Shown here: in pieces, positions 41,022 to 51,161 of the stretch | Position numbering within the stretch: the stretch's first letter is position 1 | Layout of the letters: every line of letters begins with the position of its first letter | From: a bacterium A37T11 | GTDB lineage: Bacteria > Bacteroidota > Bacteroidia > Sphingobacteriales > Sphingobacteriaceae | DNA length: 64,000 nucleotides | Assembly: GCA_900109895.1 (NCBI GenBank) | Contig: FOBR01000001.1 | Coordinates: forward strand, 62,001-126,000 | Reading direction: 5' to 3' | Program-made: the position numbers and the translations under genes | The notes under the pieces: generated by a model | Databases searched by the model: none | The model's input: only the letters and a program-made list of their open reading frames with translations | What the model was told of the DNA's origin: nothing

Positions 41022-42218
41022 TTAAAAGTCATCCGAACTCCGTGCCTGATCGGGCAATACCAACACACCCTGCAGGTCGTGCACGAGGCCGTTTGTACAA
41101 AGATTATCATTGAGGGCCCGGTAAAAGCCTACACAGTACGGATAATAAGAACTGCCGCTGGGGGTGGAAGACCCGCTTCCCAAATAGTTTCCACCCGCCA
41201 CGGATGGCGAGATGCCAAGGGAATAGGATGTTCTCGTAAAGTTTTGTAAATCGGTTGTTGAATAAAAACTGGATGCTTTCTCAGATCCGAAGAAGATTTG
41301 TTTATAAGTCGAATCACCTTTAACGGCATCCACATACCACCACTGCCTTTGCAAATGCAGGTAAAAATCGTTGTCTAAGGTGAAATACCATTTTTTGTAC
41401 ATAATATTGGCGCCGAACAAACGGGCACCAATGTACTGGCTGGTATCCATGTTCGCGATGAATTCTGCTGTAATGCCCTGCGACAGATATACGTCATTTT
41501 GAGTAGCAAAAATGGTAAACGGGCCTTCTCCAGCCAGTTCATCCCATAACCCAAATTTTTTCAACCCGGCCACAAAAGTACTGTATTGCTGCCTGGCGGC
41601 CAGCCAACTTTGTACTGTTACTCCGGGAAAAGGTTTCATTAGCTTGGCCAGCGAATGCATCACGCCGTTTGACATGATACGATCCGTAGTAATGGCATCT
41701 GCCCCAGAAAACGTCACTGCGTGGTCTGTGGCTGTCCGCGTGGAACCAACCGTCCGATAAACATAATTTCCTTCGAACACTGAAATCACCCTGGACGCAT
41801 ATAAACGTTCGCCAGCTAAGGTTTCATACCGTAGGTCCACAATGCCCTCCGGGATATTGGCTTCAAGCAACGCATATGGCAGGATATGATAAGCCATTAC
41901 GTATCTCAGGCTATCACGGTTCATGTGCTGAAAGTCGTCAGGGGAACTGATCCCTAATTCATTAAAGGCTGTATTATTAGGAGCTAACACTGTAAACTCG
42001 CCCGGATTATTGAGCGTGTCCAACAGTCCGGTGTAAGCCAATGCGGCAGCGAACAACGAATAGTCATAGTTGTTGCTGATGAAGCCCCCTAACGAACGAA
42101 CATCCTCATTGGGCTGGTTCAACAAAATACTTGGCTTTTCGCAAGCTGTAAGGCCGAATAACAACATCGCGAAAAGGGTACCTGTCAATAATCTCATGTG
42201 TAAATTCTGCTGTTTCAT
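41022..42218 (-). CDS. FAS1 lipoprotein 'c', module copy B
   Basis: 398 residues from the ATG at 42218 (the frame opens with a TTG at 42230). Lipobox GLTACEKPS. Domains: YSLFAAALAYTGLLDTLNNP, FTVLAPNNTAFNELGI, YHILPYALLE and YSTFVAGLKKFGLWDELAGE, FTIFATQNDVYLSQGI, NGLVHDLQGVLVLPD. Start overlaps nothing but sits 9 bases before the end of lipoprotein D is passed, i.e. the D stop lies just upstream at 42227. Paralogue of 28610. Confidence 0.83.
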   Translation of the reverse strand: MKQQNLHMRLLTGTLFAMLLFGLTACEKPSILLNQPNEDVRSLGGFISNNYDYSLFAAALAYTGLLDTLNNPGEFTVLAPNNTAFNELGISSPDDFQHMNRDSLRYVMAYHILPYALLEANIPEGIVDLRYETLAGERLYASRVISVFEGNYVYRTVGSTRTATDHAVTFSGADAITTDRIMSNGVMHSLAKLMKPFPGVTVQSWLAARQQYSTFVAGLKKFGLWDELAGEGPFTIFATQNDVYLSQGITAEFIANMDTSQYIGARLFGANIMYKKWYFTLDNDFYLHLQRQWWYVDAVKGDSTYKQIFFGSEKASSFYSTTDLQNFTRTSYSLGISPSVAGGNYLGSGSSTPSGSSYYPYCVGFYRALNDNLCTNGLVHDLQGVLVLPDQARSSDDF

Positions 42219-42226
42219 TTCCAAAA

Positions 42227-43534
42227 TCAATAAATTGGCGCCGCGTATTTACGCTGTATGGTCATGAGATACACCTTCCCGTTGATCACTTCAATTGTAT
42301 TCACAGTTGCAAACGATCGGGGGTTGTCTGTACCGGAATGCGTATTGATAATCATGTTAGGGGCTGTAAAACCGGTATGGTTTGTTCCGAAGCCACTTGC
42401 AGTTGGCTGCGCGATAAACATGGATTCGTCAAAATCAGCGATGCAATTCAGAGTAGCAAGGAGGCTGCCGTTCACAAACGGGTTTAAACCATTGTTAAGC
42501 CCCATACCGTCACGGGTAACCGGTACAGTGGTCAACTCTATGCCGGGGCTCAAAAAGGCAAAACTTTCCCAAATATCGGTATATGTTTTACCGTCATGAC
42601 CGGCCGCCCACAAGGGGAAACTGATGTAAGGATTGGTAGCCCCTGACTGTGTATCGCGGTAAAGCGCTGTCAAAAACCGGTTGGTATAGGTCTTTGAAAT
42701 TGGCGTGGCTGCCTCTTCCAGTAAGGCCGTTTTGCTACCGGGGTATTGAAAACCATAGGCCTGACTGCCAAACAACGTAAGAAAAATGTTCATGGTATCG
42801 CGTATTCCCTGCATAACGTTGTTCATGTTACTTACAAGAAGCCCGGTGGGCACCTTCCGGTCGATCGGGGCCATCCAATAGCCTTTGGCACTGTAATTGT
42901 AAAAATTGACATATACAAGCGAATCTGAAAACGATTGCTTATAAAAGTTTTCCTGCCGCATCAGGAACCCTCGTTTTTTGCTAAGGTAATCGGCCAGCAG
43001 GATATGCATCGTGTATACTTCACCGGGTTCCAGACGCACGGTGGTGTCTATCAATACATTTCGCTTTTCCCGTTCGGGAAGTTCGAAAAATGAAACCTCA
43101 TCCCGAGGACGGGTCATAAAAAGAAAACGGTGCGTTCCGGAAGGGACCTGGGCCCAGCTGCTCAGGTCAAAACCGTTAAGCACAGGCGCTGCCAGAACGC
43201 TCTCCTTTCCCGGATATTCCGGATTGGCTTGGGATGTACTGACGCCTATATGCACCGGATAGGGCGGCGCATAGGTTTCGCGTTCTGTGAGGTAATCACC
43301 CACAATAGATGCTGCAGTGGGAATACCAGCCGGATCCAATTCAGGATCAACGAGCATGCACAGATAGGTGGAAGTATCCCCTTTTATCTCCATGCCCTGA
43401 TAGTGGTTTACACTGTTGAACACACGCAGGTAAGCCGGGTTATCCATGGTGGTATAATCAATTTTCTGGCAGCTTACTAAATAAGTCCCAAAAAACAAAA
43501 GGCAAAGAAAACGGATAATAGGCACTCTGTTCAT
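42227..43534 (-). CDS. Module lipoprotein 'D' (DUF4397-like), copy B
   Basis: 435 residues; lipobox LVSCQKIDY. Same motif order as copy A: PAYLRVFNSVNHYQG, YLCMLVDPELDPAG, GVSTSQANPEYPGKESVLAA, PVLNGFDLSSWAQVPSGTHR, LIDTTVRLEPGEVYTMHILL, SLVYVNFYNYSAKGY, and tail FATVNTIEVINGKVYLMTIQ. The VLNGFDLSSWAQVPSG core is the most conserved part of all three copies, which suggests a functional surface. Confidence 0.7.
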   Translation of the reverse strand: MNRVPIIRFLCLLFFGTYLVSCQKIDYTTMDNPAYLRVFNSVNHYQGMEIKGDTSTYLCMLVDPELDPAGIPTAASIVGDYLTERETYAPPYPVHIGVSTSQANPEYPGKESVLAAPVLNGFDLSSWAQVPSGTHRFLFMTRPRDEVSFFELPEREKRNVLIDTTVRLEPGEVYTMHILLADYLSKKRGFLMRQENFYKQSFSDSLVYVNFYNYSAKGYWMAPIDRKVPTGLLVSNMNNVMQGIRDTMNIFLTLFGSQAYGFQYPGSKTALLEEAATPISKTYTNRFLTALYRDTQSGATNPYISFPLWAAGHDGKTYTDIWESFAFLSPGIELTTVPVTRDGMGLNNGLNPFVNGSLLATLNCIADFDESMFIAQPTASGFGTNHTGFTAPNMIINTHSGTDNPRSFATVNTIEVINGKVYLMTIQRKYAAPIY

Positions 43535-43543
43535 ATCCTTTTT

Positions 43544-45382
43544 TTATTTATTGTGTTTAACAATCATCGTCCTGGCCTTTTGGTCATCGGGCACATCGCC
43601 CGTACGGCCAATAAGCGCCACGGTATATATACCTGATTCAAATGTAGGCGCGGGCCGGCCCGTTTGCCAATAGAGCAAGGGGTTCTTCACAAATGCAAAA
43701 CTGCTGAGCGCAGGCACTTCGCGTATCCAGACCCCCGGCTTAATGCCCGGTTCAGAACGATAGGCAATCAAATCAAACGACAAGCCCACATCCAACCTAT
43801 ACCACATATAGGGGAATTCATTGGGAACAAAACCGGGGGAAAGATTATACCTGGCCTCATCGCCATGAATAACGATATACTTTCCCATTGTCCCTTCATC
43901 CAGAAAATCTATGATTCCCCTCGGATCTGCGCCGTTGTTCACTGTAAAACTCACGTATGGTTCATTTGGTGAAAGATTCAGGAAACGTGTCCCAAACATC
44001 ATGTCCGGATCATAGCGTCGAAGGGAAGCATCGTCTTCGTCCAGGTTTGCGAAATCCCAAGCTGGTACATTTGTTGAATAAGCCACCCCACTCAGGTCAT
44101 TTTGCTCCACGGTTAATTGGGGTTGGCCGTCCTGATCGCGCCACAGCCAAATGGTATGGTTATGGCCCGCCATCAGCGAATGCTCTAACTGGACCAACAC
44201 ATTTCCCACGCGTGCTTCTGCCTCAACCTGATATTGTCCGGCTTCTACTACTTCGTAGTCAGAGACTTCTCCAAACGATAAAGCCGAGCCAGCCGACTTT
44301 CTGTTGATCCGGAAAGATACCGCCGTCCCAGGCAAGGCATTGGCCACCTGGACACGCCCATAGCGCGTGTTTACCGGCGAAGGGGTATCTTCGATCACCT
44401 TAAATTGGTTTTGGTAAGCACTCCATGCAAAGAGCCCGACCCCATACATGAACCGGAACGGTGATACCACAATGGTATATATGCCACCCGGTTGATAAGC
44501 CCGAATGGGGGCATTGGTGAGATAAGTGGGTACCCAAACCTGTGCGACAGGGATACTTGAGGTGAGCGGATCCATCAGCGTCATACCAACATCTTCACCC
44601 TGCACAGTCGCGGAGATCTGCCTGCCATCGGCTGTCAGCAATTTGAACTGATACGTACCATAAGGTAGCTCGATGTACTCCGAAGCACGCTGGGCAATGC
44701 TTACGCCTGAGGTCCTTGGGCTTACCGGCGTGCCGTCAGCATACGTAAGCGTTACCGAACCAGCCAAATCCTCCAACGGCCCTGTGGTACTCATAATGGC
44801 TAAGGGATCAACTGCCTTGGATAGGTTAACCACTCTGATTTTGAAATAATCGGGCTTTGAAGCGGGCGTCGCACTTCGCTCGACTGGAACTATCCAAGGC
44901 TGCCCGTTGCCGCCCCCAGGATTGATCGTATAATAGTCTGTGGGTGTTTCGCCGAATTTTGTCACCGAAAAGGCTGCCTGCGGATGGTATGTGACCCCAC
45001 TACCATCAGGGCCTGGGATGTTGCCTGAGACGACGAAATCGGCCCGGCCGTTTTCATCAAAAATCCCTTTTGGGATTTGCCACATCCCTTCCAGTTTGCC
45101 GGTTTGCTGAAAATAATCGGTCGGAATACCATTTTCTTGTGGATTGGTCAAGGTATCGTTATTGGCAACGACTTGGGTATACGCCACCAGATTGATGATG
45201 CGCGAGGCTGAAGCTTCGCTGTTAACTTTACGATAATCGTGTGTAAAATCAATTTTCTCTTTATTGCAGGAATTGAAAAGTAAAAAGCAAAAAATAAAAA
45301 GCAAAAAGCCGATATATCGCCGACAGCTCATAGCTGACAACCGAGAATTAATTATTGATTGTATTTTTTTATTTCTCTTCAT
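43544..45382 (-). CDS. DUF4397 lipoprotein 'E', module copy B
   Basis: 612 residues; signal ends with lipobox LFNSCNKEK. Repeats like those in copy A: SRIINLVAYTQVVANNDTLT, FKIRVVNLSKAVDPLAIMST, GRVQVANALPGTAVSFRINR, FGTRFLNLSPNEPYVSFTVN. The stretch LAGSVTLTYADGTPVSPRTS is almost identical in both copies. Starts 2 bases after the receptor stop. Confidence 0.8.
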   Translation of the reverse strand: MKRNKKIQSIINSRLSAMSCRRYIGFLLFIFCFLLFNSCNKEKIDFTHDYRKVNSEASASRIINLVAYTQVVANNDTLTNPQENGIPTDYFQQTGKLEGMWQIPKGIFDENGRADFVVSGNIPGPDGSGVTYHPQAAFSVTKFGETPTDYYTINPGGGNGQPWIVPVERSATPASKPDYFKIRVVNLSKAVDPLAIMSTTGPLEDLAGSVTLTYADGTPVSPRTSGVSIAQRASEYIELPYGTYQFKLLTADGRQISATVQGEDVGMTLMDPLTSSIPVAQVWVPTYLTNAPIRAYQPGGIYTIVVSPFRFMYGVGLFAWSAYQNQFKVIEDTPSPVNTRYGRVQVANALPGTAVSFRINRKSAGSALSFGEVSDYEVVEAGQYQVEAEARVGNVLVQLEHSLMAGHNHTIWLWRDQDGQPQLTVEQNDLSGVAYSTNVPAWDFANLDEDDASLRRYDPDMMFGTRFLNLSPNEPYVSFTVNNGADPRGIIDFLDEGTMGKYIVIHGDEARYNLSPGFVPNEFPYMWYRLDVGLSFDLIAYRSEPGIKPGVWIREVPALSSFAFVKNPLLYWQTGRPAPTFESGIYTVALIGRTGDVPDDQKARTMIVKHNK

Positions 45383-45384
45383 CG

Positions 45385-48300
45385 CTAAAACACGTTATAC
45401 GTAAACCCCATCATGATCTCAGCTCCCCGTTTGTAACTACGCTGAACATATTCATTACCATACCACGAACCGCCGGTGCCCGGATTCGCATACACCGTCT
45501 TAATGGCCGGATTGAGAATATTTTTTGCATAGCCTTTAAAAACCAGTCGCCTGGCAATGCGCTGGCTCCAAACCAAATCAAGCATCGGCACCGGCCGGCT
45601 ATACAGGTCAGGCTCGCCCAATAAATTAATCTGCACCAGCCGCTCGCCCACCATATTGAAGGTAGCGGTAAAATCACTACCCCATCTGTTGTTGGTGTAA
45701 TTGAGCCAGCCATTGACTGAATAAGGGGCCTGCTCAAATAATGGGCTGTTCTTTGGCGTATGACGGTCAAGTGTCTGATTAGCGGCATAACGAAGGTCGC
45801 TTTTCTTAATATCGCTCTGGGCCAGCATGAGGTTGGCCCCCACAAAAAAGTACTGCATCCGGTCCCACACTTTACCCAGGTCTTTAACGGCCTCGAACTC
45901 CATACCCCATACTTCGCCAGTATGTTGTTCATTTTGGAACTGCACAACGGGAAACTCCGGATAAGTCGCCGCCAAACCTTCGGTACGCAAGCTGAATACC
46001 TTTACCAGTTGATTGTGAATGCGCTTACCAAACGCCGATACCGCCAGGACTTCACCAGGTCCCGTAAACCATTCCCACCGAAAATCAAGATTTTGAGTGG
46101 TTTGGTTCTGAAGGTTTGGATTGCCTACGACCAAGCCTAATTGAAAAGCATCGTATTCAAATACATTGGTGATTTCGCGCAACTCTGGGCGGGCCAGCGT
46201 CGTATTATATGCTCCGCGTATATTCATATCACCGTTGAGCGTATACGTCGCGTTGAAAGAATAAAAAGGTTTATATCCGGTGCGGTACAGCGAATTAGGC
46301 TCAATAAGGGTCAACGGAACGCTGGTACCATCGGCCGAAGCAACCGTAAGGGACGGATCCAGAAATACCCCCGAAGTATCCACTACCGACCCCATGTCGG
46401 TGGTTTCAAAACGAACACCTCCCGTAACGCGCAAGTTTTCTGTAAGTTTCAGGTCAAGCATTCCGTAAAATGCGTTGGTTTCGTAATAGCCGTCGTAATT
46501 GTTTGGTGATTTCTGGTTATTGTACATAAAACCGCTAATAGGCATCTCGCCTTCTCCTGCACCTGTGGTAGGCGTCCGGATACCTATCACCTCATTGCTC
46601 ACGAGCCGGTTTAGGTCACCATCCACCTGATATAGGGAATAAGACCCCAGGTCAGAGAAATTGGATCCTGGAAGAAATAAATGATTTTCTGTAAAAATGC
46701 GCTTTCTAAACAGATAGTTGTTACCCAATTTCAGTTCCTGCTTCTGCCCCAAAAAAGGGAATGGAATGCTCAGGTCGGCCTTATAATTATAGTTCTTTTC
46801 ATTGAGATGGCGCCAGCGCCGGCCATTGGGCTCGGCCTGGATAATGCCAAATGGACCGTATCCGTTCACGTAGCCTGATGTAAGTGCATAAATATGTTCT
46901 TTATAACCTCCATCCACTCCTCCGCTATTAGACTCTCCCGTGTTAGGTGTATAAACCGCCAATGACGTAAACCGGTAGTCCGGATCATTGTGATAGGATA
47001 CGGACGTAGATGCGCTATAGCTCAGACGAGGCGAATAGACGCCAGGTAAGAACTTATGTTCTCCTTGCAGTTGATAGGTATACAAATTGCGATAGGTTTG
47101 CCTAAGCGATTGGATGGTACTGGCCACATCGCCACTAAGCCCTGTATATTGGTAGCTACCATCCATATTTGTAGCTGCGTTTTCGCCACCCCAACTTCCC
47201 ATGAACTGTGCACTTATTTCATGCCGGGGTGAAAAACGATAAGCCAATCCGCCCAAAACCCCATAATTCAAGGTTTCTGTCCCTGTGTTTTCCTGATAGG
47301 TTTGATATTTACCAAGCAGCAAATTATTTGGCGTAATAAAGTTAGGTATGTTACGCCGGCTGTACAAATAAGGATTTCCGGTCACAACACCCTGATATAC
47401 GCTCCATTGTGTCAATTCACCCTGATACACATCCGTGGTGCGCCTGTAATAATTAGCGCCCAGAATGACACCCAGCTTATGTTTATTAAATACGGTATAA
47501 CTATTTCCAAAGTTTACCGAAAATAACTGATTGGGATTTGCATCCTGAAAGCTGGTCGTGAGGGTTTGGTCAAAACGTTGCATAATACCGTTGATCCGCG
47601 AAGCTTCCTGCTGGCCTTCCACACTGAAGTTGCTGTTAGCGATCATTTGTTGGATGGACCCTAATCCAATGGGATATTGTTTAGCCAGGTCCAGAAAATC
47701 GCCCGGCAGATCTTTATCATTAATACGGGTACCCAAAAATCCCATATTGCTGTTGTTAAAACTGTTATACCGACCGCGTAAGCCAATATTGGAATTGAAT
47801 CCGCTTTGGGCGATTACCTCAAAGATCATGCTGTCGGGCACTGACTTGGTTTTTAGCTCAATGATACCTGCAGCTGCATCTGCTGGCTTATCTGGTGTAA
47901 AGGTTTTATACACCGTAATATTGTCCAACAGTGCCGCCGGCACAAGGTCAAGCGGAACAGATGTACGATCGGGATTGGCGGATGCCAAACGTGCCCCATT
48001 TAACTCCCCAATAACGCTACGATCGCCGAGGCCCCTTATGGCAACATATTTATCGTCGGTAACGGTGACCCCAACCACGCGTTGTAACGCCTGGGTGGTG
48101 GTGATGCTTGCCGTACGTTCGATCTGCTGGGCTGAGATGCCATCCTGGATAATGCCGGCACGCCGCCTCTCATCCAACAAGGCAATTTCAGTATTTACCC
48201 GTTTGGTTGCCTGTACCGTAACCTGGTCAAGCATGGTTTTGGACACAGCCATCTTAACAACAAGGCTGGTATTTGATGCGTGTATCTCTTTGCTTTCATA

Positions 48301-48570
48301 GCCCAGATAGCGAAACACCAACACAGTACCCTCATAACCCGGTACGGGAATGGTAAAAGAACCTTGCCGATCACTCGTCACCGCAATTCCCGTTCCTTTG
48401 ACCTGGATTGAAACCCCGGCTAAAGGTGTACGTCCATCTTCATCATATATCCGGCCACGAACGACTATCTGGTCATTTTGCGCCTGTACATTGGTATAAT
48501 AGGAAAGAAAAAAGCAAACAATCAACGAAATTGTTATTGTTTTCAGATTGATTTGATAATGTTTTACCAT
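45385..48570 (-). CDS. TonB-dependent receptor, module copy B
   Basis: 1061 residues from the ATG at 48570 (six residues inside a TTG-opened frame). Signal peptide ends NVQAQND; regulatory domain with GRTPLAGVSIQVKGTGIAVT; plug with LLDERRRAGIIQDGISAQQI, ERTASITTTQALQRVVGVTV, IRGLGDRSVIGELNGARLAS, YKTFTPDKPADAAAGIIELK; barrel ends MMGFTYNVF. Very close to the copy A receptor, especially plug and last 100 residues, while the middle loops (about 480-620) have diverged, including an insert/deletion near YALTSGYVNGYGP. That pattern fits duplication followed by change of ligand-facing loops. Confidence 0.87.
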   Translation of the reverse strand: MVKHYQINLKTITISLIVCFFLSYYTNVQAQNDQIVVRGRIYDEDGRTPLAGVSIQVKGTGIAVTSDRQGSFTIPVPGYEGTVLVFRYLGYESKEIHASNTSLVVKMAVSKTMLDQVTVQATKRVNTEIALLDERRRAGIIQDGISAQQIERTASITTTQALQRVVGVTVTDDKYVAIRGLGDRSVIGELNGARLASANPDRTSVPLDLVPAALLDNITVYKTFTPDKPADAAAGIIELKTKSVPDSMIFEVIAQSGFNSNIGLRGRYNSFNNSNMGFLGTRINDKDLPGDFLDLAKQYPIGLGSIQQMIANSNFSVEGQQEASRINGIMQRFDQTLTTSFQDANPNQLFSVNFGNSYTVFNKHKLGVILGANYYRRTTDVYQGELTQWSVYQGVVTGNPYLYSRRNIPNFITPNNLLLGKYQTYQENTGTETLNYGVLGGLAYRFSPRHEISAQFMGSWGGENAATNMDGSYQYTGLSGDVASTIQSLRQTYRNLYTYQLQGEHKFLPGVYSPRLSYSASTSVSYHNDPDYRFTSLAVYTPNTGESNSGGVDGGYKEHIYALTSGYVNGYGPFGIIQAEPNGRRWRHLNEKNYNYKADLSIPFPFLGQKQELKLGNNYLFRKRIFTENHLFLPGSNFSDLGSYSLYQVDGDLNRLVSNEVIGIRTPTTGAGEGEMPISGFMYNNQKSPNNYDGYYETNAFYGMLDLKLTENLRVTGGVRFETTDMGSVVDTSGVFLDPSLTVASADGTSVPLTLIEPNSLYRTGYKPFYSFNATYTLNGDMNIRGAYNTTLARPELREITNVFEYDAFQLGLVVGNPNLQNQTTQNLDFRWEWFTGPGEVLAVSAFGKRIHNQLVKVFSLRTEGLAATYPEFPVVQFQNEQHTGEVWGMEFEAVKDLGKVWDRMQYFFVGANLMLAQSDIKKSDLRYAANQTLDRHTPKNSPLFEQAPYSVNGWLNYTNNRWGSDFTATFNMVGERLVQINLLGEPDLYSRPVPMLDLVWSQRIARRLVFKGYAKNILNPAIKTVYANPGTGGSWYGNEYVQRSYKRGAEIMMGFTYNVF

Positions 48571-48588
48571 GTTTAAGATCGCTAGCAA

Positions 48589-49854
48589 TTATTCAAACCG
48601 AATCCATTTACGCCCGTCGGCCACAGAGACCAAGTCGTACGCTGACGAGCCTGACTTGATAACATAATACCCTGATGTATCAGTAAAAGCGTTGATCACG
48701 TTAGTGACGATATCTTTAATTTCCTCCGGAGGGTTACCAAAATTACCGGCATATAAGAATCGCATCATGCCGGGTGGAGTGGAAAACTGGGGGGCAACCG
48801 CCGGCCCGTAGTCGCCAAAAGTATCGCCAACGTAGAATTGGAGACCAGCAAACTGGGCGTTTTCACCTTCGTCAGCCAACCGGTGGAACAACACCATGAA
48901 ACGAAAACCAGTGATGGTTTTAATACCATACGCGTCAGGCACACCGTCAACAGTAAATCCGTCATAGCAACCACTCCAAAGATTTTCATGAAAAGGATGG
49001 GTTTGGAAATAAACAGGGGCGTTGACATCGTAAGCAGAAGGTGCTGCTTCATTTGTGAAAGGCACAGGAACGCCATTTATCGTCGCGCTGAGCTCACCGG
49101 ATTCACTCACCGTAAAGGCATCAATATAAGAAATAATATTGATGCCATCCACCAATGGCTTCTGAAAAGAAATGCCTGTTGCGGTAATACTATATGCTGT
49201 CTCGTGTATCTTAAACCGTTCAGTACCTCCATATTGAATGTAGGCTGTTTTCAGGTCCGGACGAAACTGCACATCATAAGAAGCGCCATTAACAACCAGC
49301 CTTTTGAAATATTTAGGTAGTTTCATCAATCGTCCTAAGGCAGCCGAAGTATTTTGTATGCCATCGGCACGATAGGCTTGCGCTTTCACCGTAGAAGCTT
49401 TGGCAAGCACCAATTGGTTTCCATATTGATTTCCTAGAAGAAAAACTGAATCTTGTCGCATTCCCCGGAATGTAAATGAGGTATCTAATCCGGCATTTGC
49501 CATTGCAAACGCTGCGAACGTGCCCGACGGGAATGAGATGGTCGGATTGCCGCCCGAAACTGTACAGCGGTAAGCCGAAGCGGTCGATTCTTCTCTAGCT
49601 GCTTCCGATATGACAACAAATGCTGAATTGGCGTTTTCAAAATCAAGATACCCTACATTGTAACCGCTATTATTGCTCGTCAAGCCAAATTCCCATCCTT
49701 CACTTGATTCATTCAGCTTTGCTACATAGCTTTCTAAAGCTATATCAGGTGTTTCAAAAGAAACCTGCAAAGGTATGGACTCCAGGCTGTCTTTGGAGCA
49801 AGAAAAAGCGGTAAAAATCATTGGTAAAACAACACAGATTAGTAATCTTCTCAT
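48589..49854 (-). CDS. DUF4302-family lipoprotein, second copy
   Basis: 421 residues; lipobox AFSCSKDS. Like the neighbouring DUF4302 gene it has an N-terminal helix (DIALESYVAKLNESSEGWEF) and an alternating beta pattern, with FMVLFHRLADEGENAQFAGL and a closing GYYVIKSGSSAYDLVSVADG that mirrors GYYVYQTAKNSFDLVSVSDS in the other copy. Much diverged in the middle. DUF4302 proteins are companions of SusCD and metallopeptidase genes; their function is unknown. Confidence 0.72.
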   Translation of the reverse strand: MRRLLICVVLPMIFTAFSCSKDSLESIPLQVSFETPDIALESYVAKLNESSEGWEFGLTSNNSGYNVGYLDFENANSAFVVISEAAREESTASAYRCTVSGGNPTISFPSGTFAAFAMANAGLDTSFTFRGMRQDSVFLLGNQYGNQLVLAKASTVKAQAYRADGIQNTSAALGRLMKLPKYFKRLVVNGASYDVQFRPDLKTAYIQYGGTERFKIHETAYSITATGISFQKPLVDGINIISYIDAFTVSESGELSATINGVPVPFTNEAAPSAYDVNAPVYFQTHPFHENLWSGCYDGFTVDGVPDAYGIKTITGFRFMVLFHRLADEGENAQFAGLQFYVGDTFGDYGPAVAPQFSTPPGMMRFLYAGNFGNPPEEIKDIVTNVINAFTDTSGYYVIKSGSSAYDLVSVADGRKWIRFE

Positions 49855-49883
49855 TATTTGTTTTGTTTATCAATATCCATTAC

Positions 49884-51161
49884 TTAGTAAAGACGCATCC
49901 AAACCTTTGAATCCGAAACACTCACTAAATCGAATGAATTCTTAGCAGTTTGATACACATAATACCCCTCTATATCTGATAGTTTAGTAAAATGAGCTTG
50001 CAAGAATTGCATAATGATGTTAACATAAGCTTGATCCCCGTTGCTTGAATAGCCCGCTATATCATCAAAATATATTTTGCCATTAACGATACGTGTCTTA
50101 AACACCGGCGTAATAAATGTTTCTCCCCAATTGAAAAACACCGGGAAGGCATCATATCCGTCTGCATACTGGCGGGGCACAAAATTACAGCCGCTAAAGC
50201 CTGGTATAATGGAAATATTATAACCATCCTTTACCCCATTTACTGTAAATCCGTTGTCAGATGTGTATTGGTAAGGCGCTACATACATGCGGGTGGCGGC
50301 ATCCGGATCGGTCACCAAGGGTGTGGCCTGGTTACTGATTGAGGCTGTTTGGCCGCCGGCCTTTACGCTGGCTGCATGTGCGGCTGTGTTGAACGTAAAA
50401 TCAGAAAGCCCGTCAATGCGCGCGCCTTTTTCAATAAAGGGGTTCCTGAAGACGATGCCATTTTCAGTACTGGCATATTCTGTGGTAAAACGGTTAAAGC
50501 CATTGCCGGCAAAATAGAAACTGACGGTATTTTTTGCCGTATTGATGGTAAAGTTATAATCTTTTCCGCCAAGGCTGAATGTATTGTAGTAATACGGAAA
50601 GGCATTAAAAGCATTTAATGATTGGTTGTAGGCGTAGGCCTTGGCGATATAATCATCGCCTTGGTTGTTGCCTGCCCGCACAAGTACAAGCTCGCTTTCA
50701 TTAAGGTTACCTTTAAGCCGGATGGTGTCATCACCGGCGCTCAGGAATGAAAACTCAAAGTCTGAAAGCTGCCCCTCCCCTACCGGGCCTCCGCTGACGG
50801 CCGGGTCCGGATCAGCCAGTTCATGCAGGTAGGAATAGGTGTCAAAATAAAGGGATGGCACTTGTACGGCTTTTAAGCGATAAGAACTTTCTTTCGGGGT
50901 GGAAGCATAGGTCGCGTTCAAGTCTGAATACATGACCACCCGGTTGTTTGCATCAAATTTGAATTTAAAGGTATAACCTCCCCCACCAGCCGGGTACAGG
51001 TAGGCCAGCCAGCCATTTTCGGCCGAGGTGAGCTGCTGCTCATACTCGGCCAACGATGCTGCCAGCTGAACATCGGTGCGTGTACCTTCAAATTCTTCTT
51101 TCTTGGCACAGGCCGACACCAATAACAGGAGCCCGCCAATTATAGGGATGTATCTATTCAT
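49884..51161 (-). CDS. DUF4302-family lipoprotein, first copy
   Basis: 425 residues from the ATG at 51161, which opens MNRYIPIIGGLLLLVSACAK (lipobox VSACAK); the longer frame overlaps the peptidase gene and is rejected. Canonical DUF4302 segments: LAEYEQQLTSAENGWLAYLY, PAGGGGYTFKFKFDANNRVV, STPKESSYRLKAVQVPSLYF, DTYSYLHELADPDPAVSGGP, SDFEFSFLSAGDDTIRLKGN. Overlaps the peptidase stop by 8 bases, so coupled to it. Likely surface-exposed. Confidence 0.82.
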   Translation of the reverse strand: MNRYIPIIGGLLLLVSACAKKEEFEGTRTDVQLAASLAEYEQQLTSAENGWLAYLYPAGGGGYTFKFKFDANNRVVMYSDLNATYASTPKESSYRLKAVQVPSLYFDTYSYLHELADPDPAVSGGPVGEGQLSDFEFSFLSAGDDTIRLKGNLNESELVLVRAGNNQGDDYIAKAYAYNQSLNAFNAFPYYYNTFSLGGKDYNFTINTAKNTVSFYFAGNGFNRFTTEYASTENGIVFRNPFIEKGARIDGLSDFTFNTAAHAASVKAGGQTASISNQATPLVTDPDAATRMYVAPYQYTSDNGFTVNGVKDGYNISIIPGFSGCNFVPRQYADGYDAFPVFFNWGETFITPVFKTRIVNGKIYFDDIAGYSSNGDQAYVNIIMQFLQAHFTKLSDIEGYYVYQTAKNSFDLVSVSDSKVWMRLY

